From positions 2,604,001 through 2,668,000 of the forward strand of contig OZ243096.1 in assembly GCA_965212165.1 (NCBI GenBank): DNA of 64,000 nucleotides, read 5' to 3'. The notes beneath the pieces were generated by a model. The model was not told the origin of the DNA, ran no database searches, and saw nothing but the letters and a program-made list of their open reading frames with translations. Positions 8,381-16,835 of the stretch are shown in pieces. The translations under genes were made by a program, and so were the position numbers. How positions within the stretch are numbered: position 1 is the first letter of the stretch; each line of letters begins with the position of its first letter. The stretch is from RHLJ01 sp965212165 (GTDB lineage: Bacteria; Bacteroidota; Rhodothermia; Balneolales; Balneolaceae).

Positions 8381-9423
8381 TTTCAAAACCTTCTAAACAC
8401 TGCCTTTTTCTACTTCTTATTATTGGTATGAGTGGAGAGCACCTATTTGCACAAAATGGAGGTTTTGCAGGTGCTTCAACACGAATAGGCTATGGACCAA
8501 GAGCCATATCTATGGCTAATGCTTTTACTGCAACTACATCTGAAGGGATTTACCCTTATTACAATCCTGCTCTAGCTGCTGAATCAATTGGGTTTAAACA
8601 AGTAGATTTATCAGTTTCATCCCTCGAATTTGATCGTGTTTATCAAACAATTGGCGCTAATTTTAAGCTTCCACCAAATGCAGGTATTTCTTTTGGGTTA
8701 ATTCGAACCGGTGTTAAAGATATTGATGAAAGATCTCTAAGTGGGTATCCCTTAGGTACTTTTGATCTTGCTGAATATCAACTTTATAGTTCCTTTGGCA
8801 TAAAATTTAGCAATAAGTTTAATGCTGGCATAAGTTTTAAATTAAACTATGCAAATTACCATGATGATTTACCTGCTGTTACTGGCGTTGGTGTAGATTT
8901 AGGAATACTCTATAAGATAAGCAGTTATTTAAATTTTGGATTTACAGTGCAAGACATGTTTGCAAATTATACCTGGAATTCAGCTGATCTATATGGAACT
9001 ACCCAATCTAGAAATGTAGTAAATACATTCCCTACTAGATTTAAATGGGGTTTATCGTACCAAAAGGATGTATTTACTATAGCTACAGAATTTGAAGTTC
9101 AATCATATATTTCTGAGGTCAATAATAAAGAATTATTTATCTCTGGCTCCTCCTCTCCATCTGTTATAGAATCATTTGATGATATATCAACAAGTTCCGG
9201 AATATTCAGAATTGGGGGATCATGGAAAGCACATGAACGATTTTCTATACGTGGAGGATATAAAATTACTGATACTTCAACCCTTGATAGTGGATCATTT
9301 AGTACTGGGTTTTCTTTATATCTCCCATTTGATACCTTTTCACCATCTATAGATTACGCATTTTCAATAGAGCCTTATAATGTTGCAAACATGCATGTTT
9401 TTGCATTACGTTTACACTTATGA
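8377..9423 (+). CDS. PorV/PorQ-family outer-membrane beta-barrel protein (first copy)
   Basis: The 348-residue protein has a signal peptide (cleavage about LFA|QNGG). The mature N terminus ASTRIGYGPRAISMANAFTA followed by YPYYNPALAA matches the start of PorV/PorQ/FadL-like barrels, where early small residues precede a YNPA motif. The rest alternates polar and hydrophobic residues as in membrane beta-strands and ends near the C terminus with HVFALRLHL. In type IX secretion PorV shuttles cargo. Here the gene overlaps the Asp-box gene by four bases, so it may handle that protein, but a separate transport role is equally possible. Confidence 0.8.
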   Translation: MISKPSKHCLFLLLIIGMSGEHLFAQNGGFAGASTRIGYGPRAISMANAFTATTSEGIYPYYNPALAAESIGFKQVDLSVSSLEFDRVYQTIGANFKLPPNAGISFGLIRTGVKDIDERSLSGYPLGTFDLAEYQLYSSFGIKFSNKFNAGISFKLNYANYHDDLPAVTGVGVDLGILYKISSYLNFGFTVQDMFANYTWNSADLYGTTQSRNVVNTFPTRFKWGLSYQKDVFTIATEFEVQSYISEVNNKELFISGSSSPSVIESFDDISTSSGIFRIGGSWKAHERFSIRGGYKITDTSTLDSGSFSTGFSLYLPFDTFSPSIDYAFSIEPYNVANMHVFALRLHL

Positions 9424-10367
9424 AAAAACAATCTATTCTTACCTTAATATTCTTTCTTTCATTCTTTGGTTTAGCCGAAGCACAACAAAGTGGATTAAAA
9501 CTGTTAGAGGTTAACCCTAGCGCTTCAGAACTTGCTAGATCTGAGGTTTCCATTGCCACTCCTAATGGCGCATCATCTATCTACTCAAATCCTGCACTTT
9601 TAGCATTGAGTTCATCTTCAACTATAGATCTTGGATATACAAGTTGGATATCTGAATCGAACAATGTATTTGGAGGAATAAATTTAAAAAAAGGTAATAG
9701 AGCATTAGCCTTTTCATTTTATACTTCGGGCATAACTGGGTTAGAGCAAAGAGATGCTCCAGGTGAATCGAACGGTGACTTCTCAATTCAATATTTATCA
9801 ATTTCTGGAGCTTATGCTTATGATTTCAATTATTTTTCAGTTGGGATTGCCGGGCATTATTTAAATGAAGAAATATATCCTTATCGAGCAACTGGATACG
9901 GAGTGAATTTAGGAATTGCAAGTTCTTTAGCAAGTGATCGAATTAGGATTGGCGCTTCCCTTCTTAATTTAGGTGAAATGGAGGAGCTCAATGAAATAGC
10001 TACAGAGCTCCCATCAAGTTTTAATATAGGTTTTGCAGCTGATGTGATAGAATTCACCCATAAAAAAAATCAAAACCTACCTATACTAGTTACAGTAATG
10101 GCTGACTACGTAATTCCTACAATGAATTCTAGTTCTAACAATTATACCGACTTTAATCCTGATGAAAACTATTTCAATTTAGGTATAGGGTTCGAGGTAG
10201 CCGAGGTAGTTTTAATTAACGCAGGTTACAAAACAGGTGATAATACACGACCTATTTCCTTCGGTGTAGGATTTATAGCTGAAAAAGTGATCTTTAATTA
10301 TGCACTAATTCCTTTTAATACAGGTTTTGGAACAGTACATTCTATTGGTATCCAATATCAATTGTAA
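9420..10367 (+). CDS. PorV/PorQ-family outer-membrane beta-barrel protein (second copy)
   Basis: The 315-residue protein has a signal peptide (LAEA|QQSG), then LLEVNPSASELARSEVSIA and SSIYSNPALLA, the same N-terminal layout as the preceding gene. Repeated amphipathic strands and a C-terminal IGIQYQL support an outer-membrane barrel. It is only distantly similar to its neighbour, so the pair is not a recent duplication. It overlaps the upstream gene by four bases and precedes the glycosyltransferase by 14 bases. A PorQ-like role in surface attachment is plausible but not shown. Confidence 0.8.
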   Translation: MKKQSILTLIFFLSFFGLAEAQQSGLKLLEVNPSASELARSEVSIATPNGASSIYSNPALLALSSSSTIDLGYTSWISESNNVFGGINLKKGNRALAFSFYTSGITGLEQRDAPGESNGDFSIQYLSISGAYAYDFNYFSVGIAGHYLNEEIYPYRATGYGVNLGIASSLASDRIRIGASLLNLGEMEELNEIATELPSSFNIGFAADVIEFTHKKNQNLPILVTVMADYVIPTMNSSSNNYTDFNPDENYFNLGIGFEVAEVVLINAGYKTGDNTRPISFGVGFIAEKVIFNYALIPFNTGFGTVHSIGIQYQL

Positions 10368-10381
10368 GGTCAGACTTTTTT

Positions 10382-11404
10382 ATGGAGGCAACATCACTTA
10401 CCGAGCTATTCTCGCGGGTTAATAAGCACTTTTCAAAAGTGTTTGTAGTTCCTCTAATTCGATTCGATTTTCCACAGACTGATTATCTATATCTTTTATA
10501 TAAAGAATTACTGACTAAGAATAATCAATCTGAAGTCATAAGTATTAGCGTATTTAATCATTATAAGTTTGTACTAGCTGCTCTCTTCACTAAAAACACC
10601 ATTCTTCATTATCATTGGTTAGAATTCCAGACTTTAAAAGCTCTTTTAGGGATGCCCTACAAATTACTTTGTATAGCATTATATAAATTATTTGGTGGAA
10701 CTATAGTATGGACAGTTCATAATTTATCTCCTCATGACAAGAAGTATCTAAAACTACACAGGTTAATACATCATTGGATGGCTAAAAGAGCATCATTAAT
10801 TCATGTTCATTCAAAATCAGCTTTATCACTTGTATCAAAGTATTTAAACATTGAAAAAGAGAAAATTTGCATTCTTGAACACCCAAAATTTCCATCAATA
10901 GAATTACAAAAAGAAGAAGCACAATATGAGTTTCTTTCAAATTATGGTGACGGAAGAAACTTCCTTCAAAACCCTGTATTTTTAATTTTTGGAGGTATAA
11001 GTGAATACAAAGGAATACGTGAGATTATTGAAATTTTAATAGCTCATGAAAGAAAATTCAATTTAATTATTGCAGGATATGTTAAAGTTGGAAATGAGGA
11101 TCTTCACAACTTTATAATTGATAAGACTGTTGATGACGACCGAGTAATTTATGTGCCTTCATTTATACCAGAAAACCATTATCCGAGTCTCTTACATTCT
11201 TCCGATATCTGTTTATTTAATTATGATGAAATTCTTACATCAGGCGGTGTTGCAATGGCTATTGCATATCAAAAGAAAATTATAGCACCAAATTTAGGGT
11301 GCTTACAAGATTTAAAAAATGATGACTTAGTTTTCTTATTTGATACAAAAGATGAATTAAAGAAACTAATAACTACATCTTTTAATCAATTCGAAATTGA
11401 CTAA
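10382..11404 (+). CDS. GT-B fold glycosyltransferase
   Basis: The 340-residue protein looks like a cytoplasmic glycosyltransferase of the GT-B fold. The N-terminal half has HYHWLEFQ and the hydrophobic run typical of acceptor domains, with TVHNLSPHDKK before the linker. The C-terminal half has PVFLIFGGISEYKGIREI (sugar-nucleotide domain start) and LLHSSDICLFNYDEILTSGGVAMAIAYQKK, which replaces the E-x7-E nucleotide-sugar motif. The sugar is unknown. It is followed by a flippase overlapping by eight bases, so it likely builds a lipid-linked surface glycan. Confidence 0.8.
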   Translation: MEATSLTELFSRVNKHFSKVFVVPLIRFDFPQTDYLYLLYKELLTKNNQSEVISISVFNHYKFVLAALFTKNTILHYHWLEFQTLKALLGMPYKLLCIALYKLFGGTIVWTVHNLSPHDKKYLKLHRLIHHWMAKRASLIHVHSKSALSLVSKYLNIEKEKICILEHPKFPSIELQKEEAQYEFLSNYGDGRNFLQNPVFLIFGGISEYKGIREIIEILIAHERKFNLIIAGYVKVGNEDLHNFIIDKTVDDDRVIYVPSFIPENHYPSLLHSSDICLFNYDEILTSGGVAMAIAYQKKIIAPNLGCLQDLKNDDLVFLFDTKDELKKLITTSFNQFEID

Positions 11405-12800
11405 ACTCACCGATAAAATAGCTCGTATTGCTTTTGGTGATTTCTTTGGGAGAGGTTTAGGTTTCCTTACAACCATTTACTTAGCAAGAACTCTTGGCGC
11501 TGAATCCTTCGGGCTAATTATTGTTTCACTATCCTTTTTAGGATATGCTAATTGGCTAGCCGATTTAGGGCTTACACATATAGCTGTTAGAGAAATTGCC
11601 AAAGAGCCATTAAAAAGAGTTTATAGAGCTAGAGAGATTTTCATTTTAAAAATATTGATGAATTTTTCGGTATTTGCCATTTTCCAATTTATCATACCAC
11701 TTCTTACTATTTCTGAAATCCAAAAAAGTTTAATTCTTGCATACTCAGTTGCTCTAATTCCGTATACCTTCATATTGGAATGGTACTATAATGGTAGACA
11801 GCATTTTGGTAAAATTGCATTTTCAAAGATATTAAATGGTTCAATATACCTCATTTTGGTAATGCTCTTAATCGCATCACCAGCGGACCTTCACGATGTT
11901 CCGTCCTACTTTATAATTGCTTCAGCAAGCTCCGCTCTATTTTTTATGTATTTCTCTTTTAAAGACAATGCTTTTGAATTACCAACTAGAGGAAGGCATG
12001 TATATTTAGACTTGCTAAAATCAGCTTTTCGAATAGGAAGTGGAACCTTCTTTACCCAATTACTGCAACTACTCCCTCCTATTCTTATTGGATTTTTTCT
12101 GACCGCAAACGATGCTGGAATCTATGGAGCGTCTATTCGGATTATTCTTATAGCCATGGTTATTGATAAGATGTTTGTAAACCTATTACTACCCAATCTT
12201 GCAGCTCAATGGCTTGATAATAAAAGCGCTGCGAAAACTAATATTATTACAGGTTCAAGAGTACTAATTGGTTTAGCTGGTTCGATATCACTTTTTATAG
12301 CAGTTTCCTCTCCTGCTATTATCGATGTTTTATATGGTGATGAGTATTTAGATAGTGTTTTTGTTTTAAGCATCTTAAGTGTGTTTTTATTCTTCACCTT
12401 TTTAAATAGCCTATTTGCATTTGGACTTATAGCCATTGGACAAGATCAACAGTTTTTCAAATCTACATTAATAAGTGGGATCATTTCTGGAGCCTTGATT
12501 GTTGGAGCCTCTTCAACTCAGATTTTTGAATATGTAGTAATTGCAGTTTCATTATCTGAGTTTATATTCATGGGGTTTGCATTATTCTGGTTCAACAAAC
12601 ATATCAAATTGAATATAGTGGGTCCTATTTTAACCTCTAGCTTAATAAGTGTGTTGCTGTATGTAATTGCGTTACAATTTCAATACTCGGTTATTCTGGA
12701 AGCAATTTTGGCTATTCTATTATTCATCCCACTTATATTTATTTTAGGTATTGTAAATAAGTCTCATTATTCATGGGTTAAGGAAAAATTATCGAAATGA
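11397..12800 (+). CDS. polysaccharide flippase (Wzx/MATE-like, MOP superfamily)
   Basis: The 467-residue protein has about 12-14 hydrophobic segments along its length and begins with KIARIAFGDFFGRGLGFLTTIYLARTLGAE typical of O-antigen flippases (shown in parts: FGRGLGFL and YLARTLG). Such proteins move undecaprenyl-linked oligosaccharides across the inner membrane. The TTG start at 11397 lies inside the upstream glycosyltransferase gene and the stop overlaps the next gene by four bases. No Wzy polymerase or Wzz gene is visible in the window, so a short, non-polymerised glycan or a polymerase encoded elsewhere is possible. Confidence 0.85.
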   Translation: MTKLTDKIARIAFGDFFGRGLGFLTTIYLARTLGAESFGLIIVSLSFLGYANWLADLGLTHIAVREIAKEPLKRVYRAREIFILKILMNFSVFAIFQFIIPLLTISEIQKSLILAYSVALIPYTFILEWYYNGRQHFGKIAFSKILNGSIYLILVMLLIASPADLHDVPSYFIIASASSALFFMYFSFKDNAFELPTRGRHVYLDLLKSAFRIGSGTFFTQLLQLLPPILIGFFLTANDAGIYGASIRIILIAMVIDKMFVNLLLPNLAAQWLDNKSAAKTNIITGSRVLIGLAGSISLFIAVSSPAIIDVLYGDEYLDSVFVLSILSVFLFFTFLNSLFAFGLIAIGQDQQFFKSTLISGIISGALIVGASSTQIFEYVVIAVSLSEFIFMGFALFWFNKHIKLNIVGPILTSSLISVLLYVIALQFQYSVILEAILAILLFIPLIFILGIVNKSHYSWVKEKLSK

Positions 12801-14338
12801 AAAATCTCTGTATTGGAATAATTGAACTTACAACTGGTTGGAAAGTAATTCTTGACCAACTAGGAGTTTGGTATAAAGTGGTAAATTTTGATGATGAATT
12901 GGCTTCATGTTATTCAGTAATTATTGTGAACGAATCTTTATCGATTGAGAATGAAGAGCTACTTCAGAGGTATAATGATGCTGGCGGCTCAGTTTTAGAA
13001 ACAGCAGATGGAGACCTCTTCTCCCACGCCCGATTTACAGCCAAAATGAAGGTAAAAAGAATTTTAAATAATGGAAGTATCCCTTTTCTAAATCACATTC
13101 CATTTTTAGATATTTATGGTGAAGCTGAACTATATAATAGTCAAGATAACTTTGATGGATTAATTGATTTCGAAAGACATGAAAAGGGAATTGTATGTAA
13201 TCTTGGAATTGAACCTGGTCAATTAATATCTGATAACTCTTATTCTCGGAAACGTTTCAAATATAAAAAAGAAATGCATCCAGATGAGTTAGTTAGTAAT
13301 GTATCTAAAGGTGCATTAATTGATCTTGTTAATTGTATTCTTAAAGAACTACACTTTCAACAACAATTACCTTTTGTTAGCAAGTGGACATCTCCAAAAG
13401 AACAACCAGTATTCGCTTTTAGAATTGATAGTGATTTTGGAGATCAAGACTCAATAATAGCTTTAAAAAATATTGGTGAAGAATACGAAATTCCAATGTC
13501 TTGGTTTTTGCATGTTGGAGCTCACGAAGACTGGCTTAACCTATTTAAGGAATTTAAGAATCAAGAAATTGCATTACATGGTTTTGATCACGTGACTTCT
13601 ACATCATACGAGCAAACGTTTGATAATATTGAAAGAGGATTTCAACTACTCAAAGATGCCGGATTTAATCCGAGTGGCTTCTGTGCACCATATGCTATAT
13701 GGAATGATAGTTTAGCTGAAGTATTAACCAAATTCGAATTTGAATATACATCTGAGTTTACAGTTGGATACGATTCTACTCCCTTCTTTCCAATTCATAA
13801 AGACAAAGAGATGGGAAGTCTACAAATCCCTATTCACCCTATCTGTACAGGAAGCTTGAATCGTAAAAAAGTAAACCTTGAGAAAATGAAAGAGTACTTT
13901 TTAGGTGTCTTGAATAAAAAACTTTCTAGATTTGAATCTGTTTTATTTTACCATCATCCTCTTCAACCTGGTACTGAAATTTGGAATGATGTTTTTAAAA
14001 AAGTAAATGAGTTAAATCTGACGAAACTAAGTTTTTCTGAATATTCAGATTTCTGGAAAAAAAGGCTTGAAACAAAAATTGAAGCTTCAATTAATCAAGA
14101 AACAAAAGAACTAGTTTTTAATGATTCTACTAATGGTTTATTAATTCAAGTATCACATAAGCAATCTTCATTTGAACTAATTCAAATTAACAATGAACAA
14201 GAGTTTATAAGTTCTGGTGAATATGAGTATACTGCTAGTTCTCTACCAAATAAAGAAGAAATAGATCAATTGAGTACTGGAAAATTGCAGCTACTAAAAA
14301 CTTCTATCTTAGATTGGAAAAATAGACGGCGTATATGA
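12797..14338 (+). CDS. polysaccharide deacetylase-like (NodB-fold) protein
   Basis: The 513-residue protein has no signal peptide. Residues about 205-270 carry features of a NodB-type fold: FRIDSDFGD in place of the TFDDG metal motif and LHGFDHVTST for the H-x3-H zinc box, followed by GFCAPYAIW (the GFRxP-like motif) and FYHHPLQPG. The first 190 residues resemble a glutamine-amidotransferase-like/flavodoxin-like domain but I cannot name it. It is probably a carbohydrate esterase or deacetylase acting on the glycan made by the neighbouring genes. The departures from the metal motifs leave activity uncertain. Confidence 0.7.
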   Translation: MKNLCIGIIELTTGWKVILDQLGVWYKVVNFDDELASCYSVIIVNESLSIENEELLQRYNDAGGSVLETADGDLFSHARFTAKMKVKRILNNGSIPFLNHIPFLDIYGEAELYNSQDNFDGLIDFERHEKGIVCNLGIEPGQLISDNSYSRKRFKYKKEMHPDELVSNVSKGALIDLVNCILKELHFQQQLPFVSKWTSPKEQPVFAFRIDSDFGDQDSIIALKNIGEEYEIPMSWFLHVGAHEDWLNLFKEFKNQEIALHGFDHVTSTSYEQTFDNIERGFQLLKDAGFNPSGFCAPYAIWNDSLAEVLTKFEFEYTSEFTVGYDSTPFFPIHKDKEMGSLQIPIHPICTGSLNRKKVNLEKMKEYFLGVLNKKLSRFESVLFYHHPLQPGTEIWNDVFKKVNELNLTKLSFSEYSDFWKKRLETKIEASINQETKELVFNDSTNGLLIQVSHKQSSFELIQINNEQEFISSGEYEYTASSLPNKEEIDQLSTGKLQLLKTSILDWKNRRRI

Positions 14339-15363
14339 AAGTTGGATTTATTGCACCTTTAGAAATTACTGCTGTAAATGGGGGGGTTAGAACTCAAGCT
14401 CTTCAGACTGCTAATGAATTGAGCAAACTTGGAGTTGAAATTGAATTTATATCACCTTGGCAAAAATCATTAGATGTGGATTTAGTACATATTTTTGTGG
14501 CTGGTCCAAGTACAATTGGCATATTAAATCGTTGTTCAGAACTGGGAATCAAAACAGTACTTTCGCCAGTATTTTTCTCTAATAGATCTGCTAAAACGAT
14601 TAGTCTAAGTTTAGTAATTGAGGGGTTATTAGCTAAACTTGGTTCGGGAATTAGATCCGACTTTGGAATTAAAAGTGAAGCTTGTAGACATGCTGATGTT
14701 ATTCTTCCAAACACCTCAGCTGAAGCCGAACTTATTATAAACGGATTTGATGTAAAACCATCTAAGGTAACTGTAATACCAAACGGAGTGGAAACTAGAT
14801 TTGCTGATTCTAATCCAAAATTATTTATAGAAAAGTATGGATTAAAAGATTTTGTTCTTTTTGTAGGCCAATCTGGCGCTCCTCGTAAAAATCTCGTAAA
14901 ATTATTAGAAGCCGCTCCACACATCAATTCCAATATTGTTGTTATTGGATCACTATATGATGATGATTATGGAACTAGGTGTAAAAGACTAGCAGAAAAA
15001 TCTGATAACATCACATTTATAGAAACATTAGAGCATGATTCAAAGTTATTATCGTCAGCTTATTCTGCATGTAATACTTTTGTACTCCCTTCATTTTTCG
15101 AAACACCTGGAATTGCTGCAATGGAAGCTGCATTATCCGGAGCCAATATTGCTATAACAAATAAAGGTGGTACTAACGATTATTTTGGAGAATTGGCTAA
15201 TTATCTAGATCCTAAATCATCAGATTCTATTGCTAAAGCAGTAAATAAATCCTTACAAAAAAAGAAAAGTGAAGAACTAAAAAATGTACTGTTAGACAAT
15301 TTTAGTTGGGATATTATTGCCAAAAAAACTTTAGCTGTTTATAAAAAATTAGATCAGCTATAA
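14335..15363 (+). CDS. GT4-family glycosyltransferase
   Basis: The 342-residue product is a group 1 (GT4) glycosyltransferase. It opens with MKVGFIAPLEITAVNGGVRT (glycine-rich donor loop), has ADVILPNTSAEAEL and VTVIPNGVETRF ending the N-terminal domain, FVLFVGQSGAPRKN starting the nucleotide-sugar domain, and PSFFETPGIAAMEAALSG carrying the E-x7-E motif. The donor sugar is unknown. It is the last gene of the plus-strand block; its end overlaps the end of the convergent pssA by 10 bases and no terminator was seen between them. Confidence 0.85.
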   Translation: MKVGFIAPLEITAVNGGVRTQALQTANELSKLGVEIEFISPWQKSLDVDLVHIFVAGPSTIGILNRCSELGIKTVLSPVFFSNRSAKTISLSLVIEGLLAKLGSGIRSDFGIKSEACRHADVILPNTSAEAELIINGFDVKPSKVTVIPNGVETRFADSNPKLFIEKYGLKDFVLFVGQSGAPRKNLVKLLEAAPHINSNIVVIGSLYDDDYGTRCKRLAEKSDNITFIETLEHDSKLLSSAYSACNTFVLPSFFETPGIAAMEAALSGANIAITNKGGTNDYFGELANYLDPKSSDSIAKAVNKSLQKKKSEELKNVLLDNFSWDIIAKKTLAVYKKLDQL

Positions 15364-16181
15364 TCCTGAAAAGGGGTTTCTTCTCCACTGTATTCATCTC
15401 CAAAAAAACGAATTGCTCCTGCTATAACACCTTTAATGATATAAATTAGTATGGCAATAATTAAACCATATTCCTTAAATAGAATCATTAGAGTAAGATA
15501 GGTTAGAAAAAGAGCAAAATTCCATTTCTTGTTTTTAATAGATTCCTTATCAAATCTAGGAATTTTATCGAATGGAATAGTACTTACCATTAAGAAAGAG
15601 ACTACAACTACTAAAGGAACAAGTACTGTAAATACACCGTTATTAAAGAAACTAAATAAATCCAAATTGTCTCTAAAAGCTAGAAAAAAGGCGATCAAAA
15701 TTATTGCTTGTGAAGGTATTGGTAACCCTATAAACGCATCTTTTGAAGGTGCTAATCGAGCATTCACATTAAATCGAGCTAACCTAACAGCGCCACATAG
15801 TGGAGGAATTGCACTTATTATGATTCCTAAAAAGTTAAATTCATATAAAGCGAAATTATAGATCAAGAATCCAGGAGCAACACCAAATGAAACCATATCA
15901 CTAAGTGAATCAAGCTCAATACCAAAATCACTATCGGCATCTGCTAAACGAGCCATTAAGCCATCAAAAACATCAAATAAACCCGCCGCCATAATTAACC
16001 AAGCACCCCAAACTAGGTTTCCTTCAGATATTGAGATTATGGCAATAAATCCACAAAATAAATTCATCAGAGTAAAAAAACTAGGAACTGCTATCCGCCT
16101 ATTAACTGGCGGTTTCGTCTGTTTAATCCTCTTTCTATGCTGCTTAAAACTATTGTATTTTCTTTGGATTGGATATTTCAT
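15354..16181 (-). CDS. pssA: CDP-diacylglycerol-serine O-phosphatidyltransferase
   Basis: PssA makes phosphatidylserine from CDP-diacylglycerol and serine at the inner membrane. The 275-residue protein contains the CDP-alcohol phosphatidyltransferase signature: FDVFDGLMARL, then FGIELDSLSDMVSFGVAP (four Asp residues for metals, about residues 68-95). At least six further hydrophobic segments follow. It is directly downstream of psd, the next enzyme of the phosphatidylethanolamine pathway. A basic N-terminal tail (RKYNSFKQHRKRIKQ) precedes the membrane part. Confidence 0.93.
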   Translation of the reverse strand: MKYPIQRKYNSFKQHRKRIKQTKPPVNRRIAVPSFFTLMNLFCGFIAIISISEGNLVWGAWLIMAAGLFDVFDGLMARLADADSDFGIELDSLSDMVSFGVAPGFLIYNFALYEFNFLGIIISAIPPLCGAVRLARFNVNARLAPSKDAFIGLPIPSQAIILIAFFLAFRDNLDLFSFFNNGVFTVLVPLVVVVSFLMVSTIPFDKIPRFDKESIKNKKWNFALFLTYLTLMILFKEYGLIIAILIYIIKGVIAGAIRFFGDEYSGEETPFQDYS

Positions 16182-16182
16182 G

Positions 16183-16833
16183 CTAATTAATTTTACCTAG
16201 AATAGACTGCCCAGCCCAAGTTCTATCTCCTACTTTTACATGTACTTCTACATTTGAAGGAACAATTACATCCATCCTACTGCCAAATTTCATCATCCCG
16301 AAACGTTCACCAGCTTTTAAATCATCACCTTCACTAATATGATATACAATGCGACGGGCTAAGAATCCAGTAATTTGCTTAAAAAACAATTTAGTTCCTG
16401 AGGAATGAAGTACTCCAAAGTCTGCTCTTTCATTTTCAATTGATGCGTTCTCATCCCACGCCATTAAGTACTTCCCAGGATGATATTTCAAGTACTCTAG
16501 TTTGCCTGAAATTGGATTACGATTCACATGAACATTTAAGGGTGATAGAAATATGCTGACTTGTATTGCTTTAGTTTTTAAATACACATCTTCTTCTATT
16601 TCCTTAATTAGAACAACTTTGCCATCAGCAGGAGATATAATAAGTTCATCACCCACTGGAGTTTCTCGTTCAGGATCTCTAAAAAAATAGATTACTATTC
16701 CCAATAGAATCACGAAGATTGAACTTAAAGAATAGCATACCCAAACTGGTGTATAAACAAACGATAAATATATTACGCCTGCTGTAACTATTGTAGCAAG
16801 TAACATAGTTGGGTAGCCTTCACGAGCAAACAT
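16183..16833 (-). CDS. psd: phosphatidylserine decarboxylase proenzyme
   Basis: Psd converts phosphatidylserine to phosphatidylethanolamine. The 216-residue protein is of the short bacterial type: two N-terminal membrane segments, ISPADGKVV, NVHVNRNPISG and KFGSRMDVIVP, where the Gly-Ser (about residue 184) is the self-cleavage site that yields the pyruvoyl group. It sits two bases from rseP and one from pssA in a minus-strand operon. Length and motifs match the PSD family of the FCB group rather than the larger E. coli form. Confidence 0.92.
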   Translation of the reverse strand: MFAREGYPTMLLATIVTAGVIYLSFVYTPVWVCYSLSSIFVILLGIVIYFFRDPERETPVGDELIISPADGKVVLIKEIEEDVYLKTKAIQVSIFLSPLNVHVNRNPISGKLEYLKYHPGKYLMAWDENASIENERADFGVLHSSGTKLFFKQITGFLARRIVYHISEGDDLKAGERFGMMKFGSRMDVIVPSNVEVHVKVGDRTWAGQSILGKIN

Positions 16834-16835
16834 AT

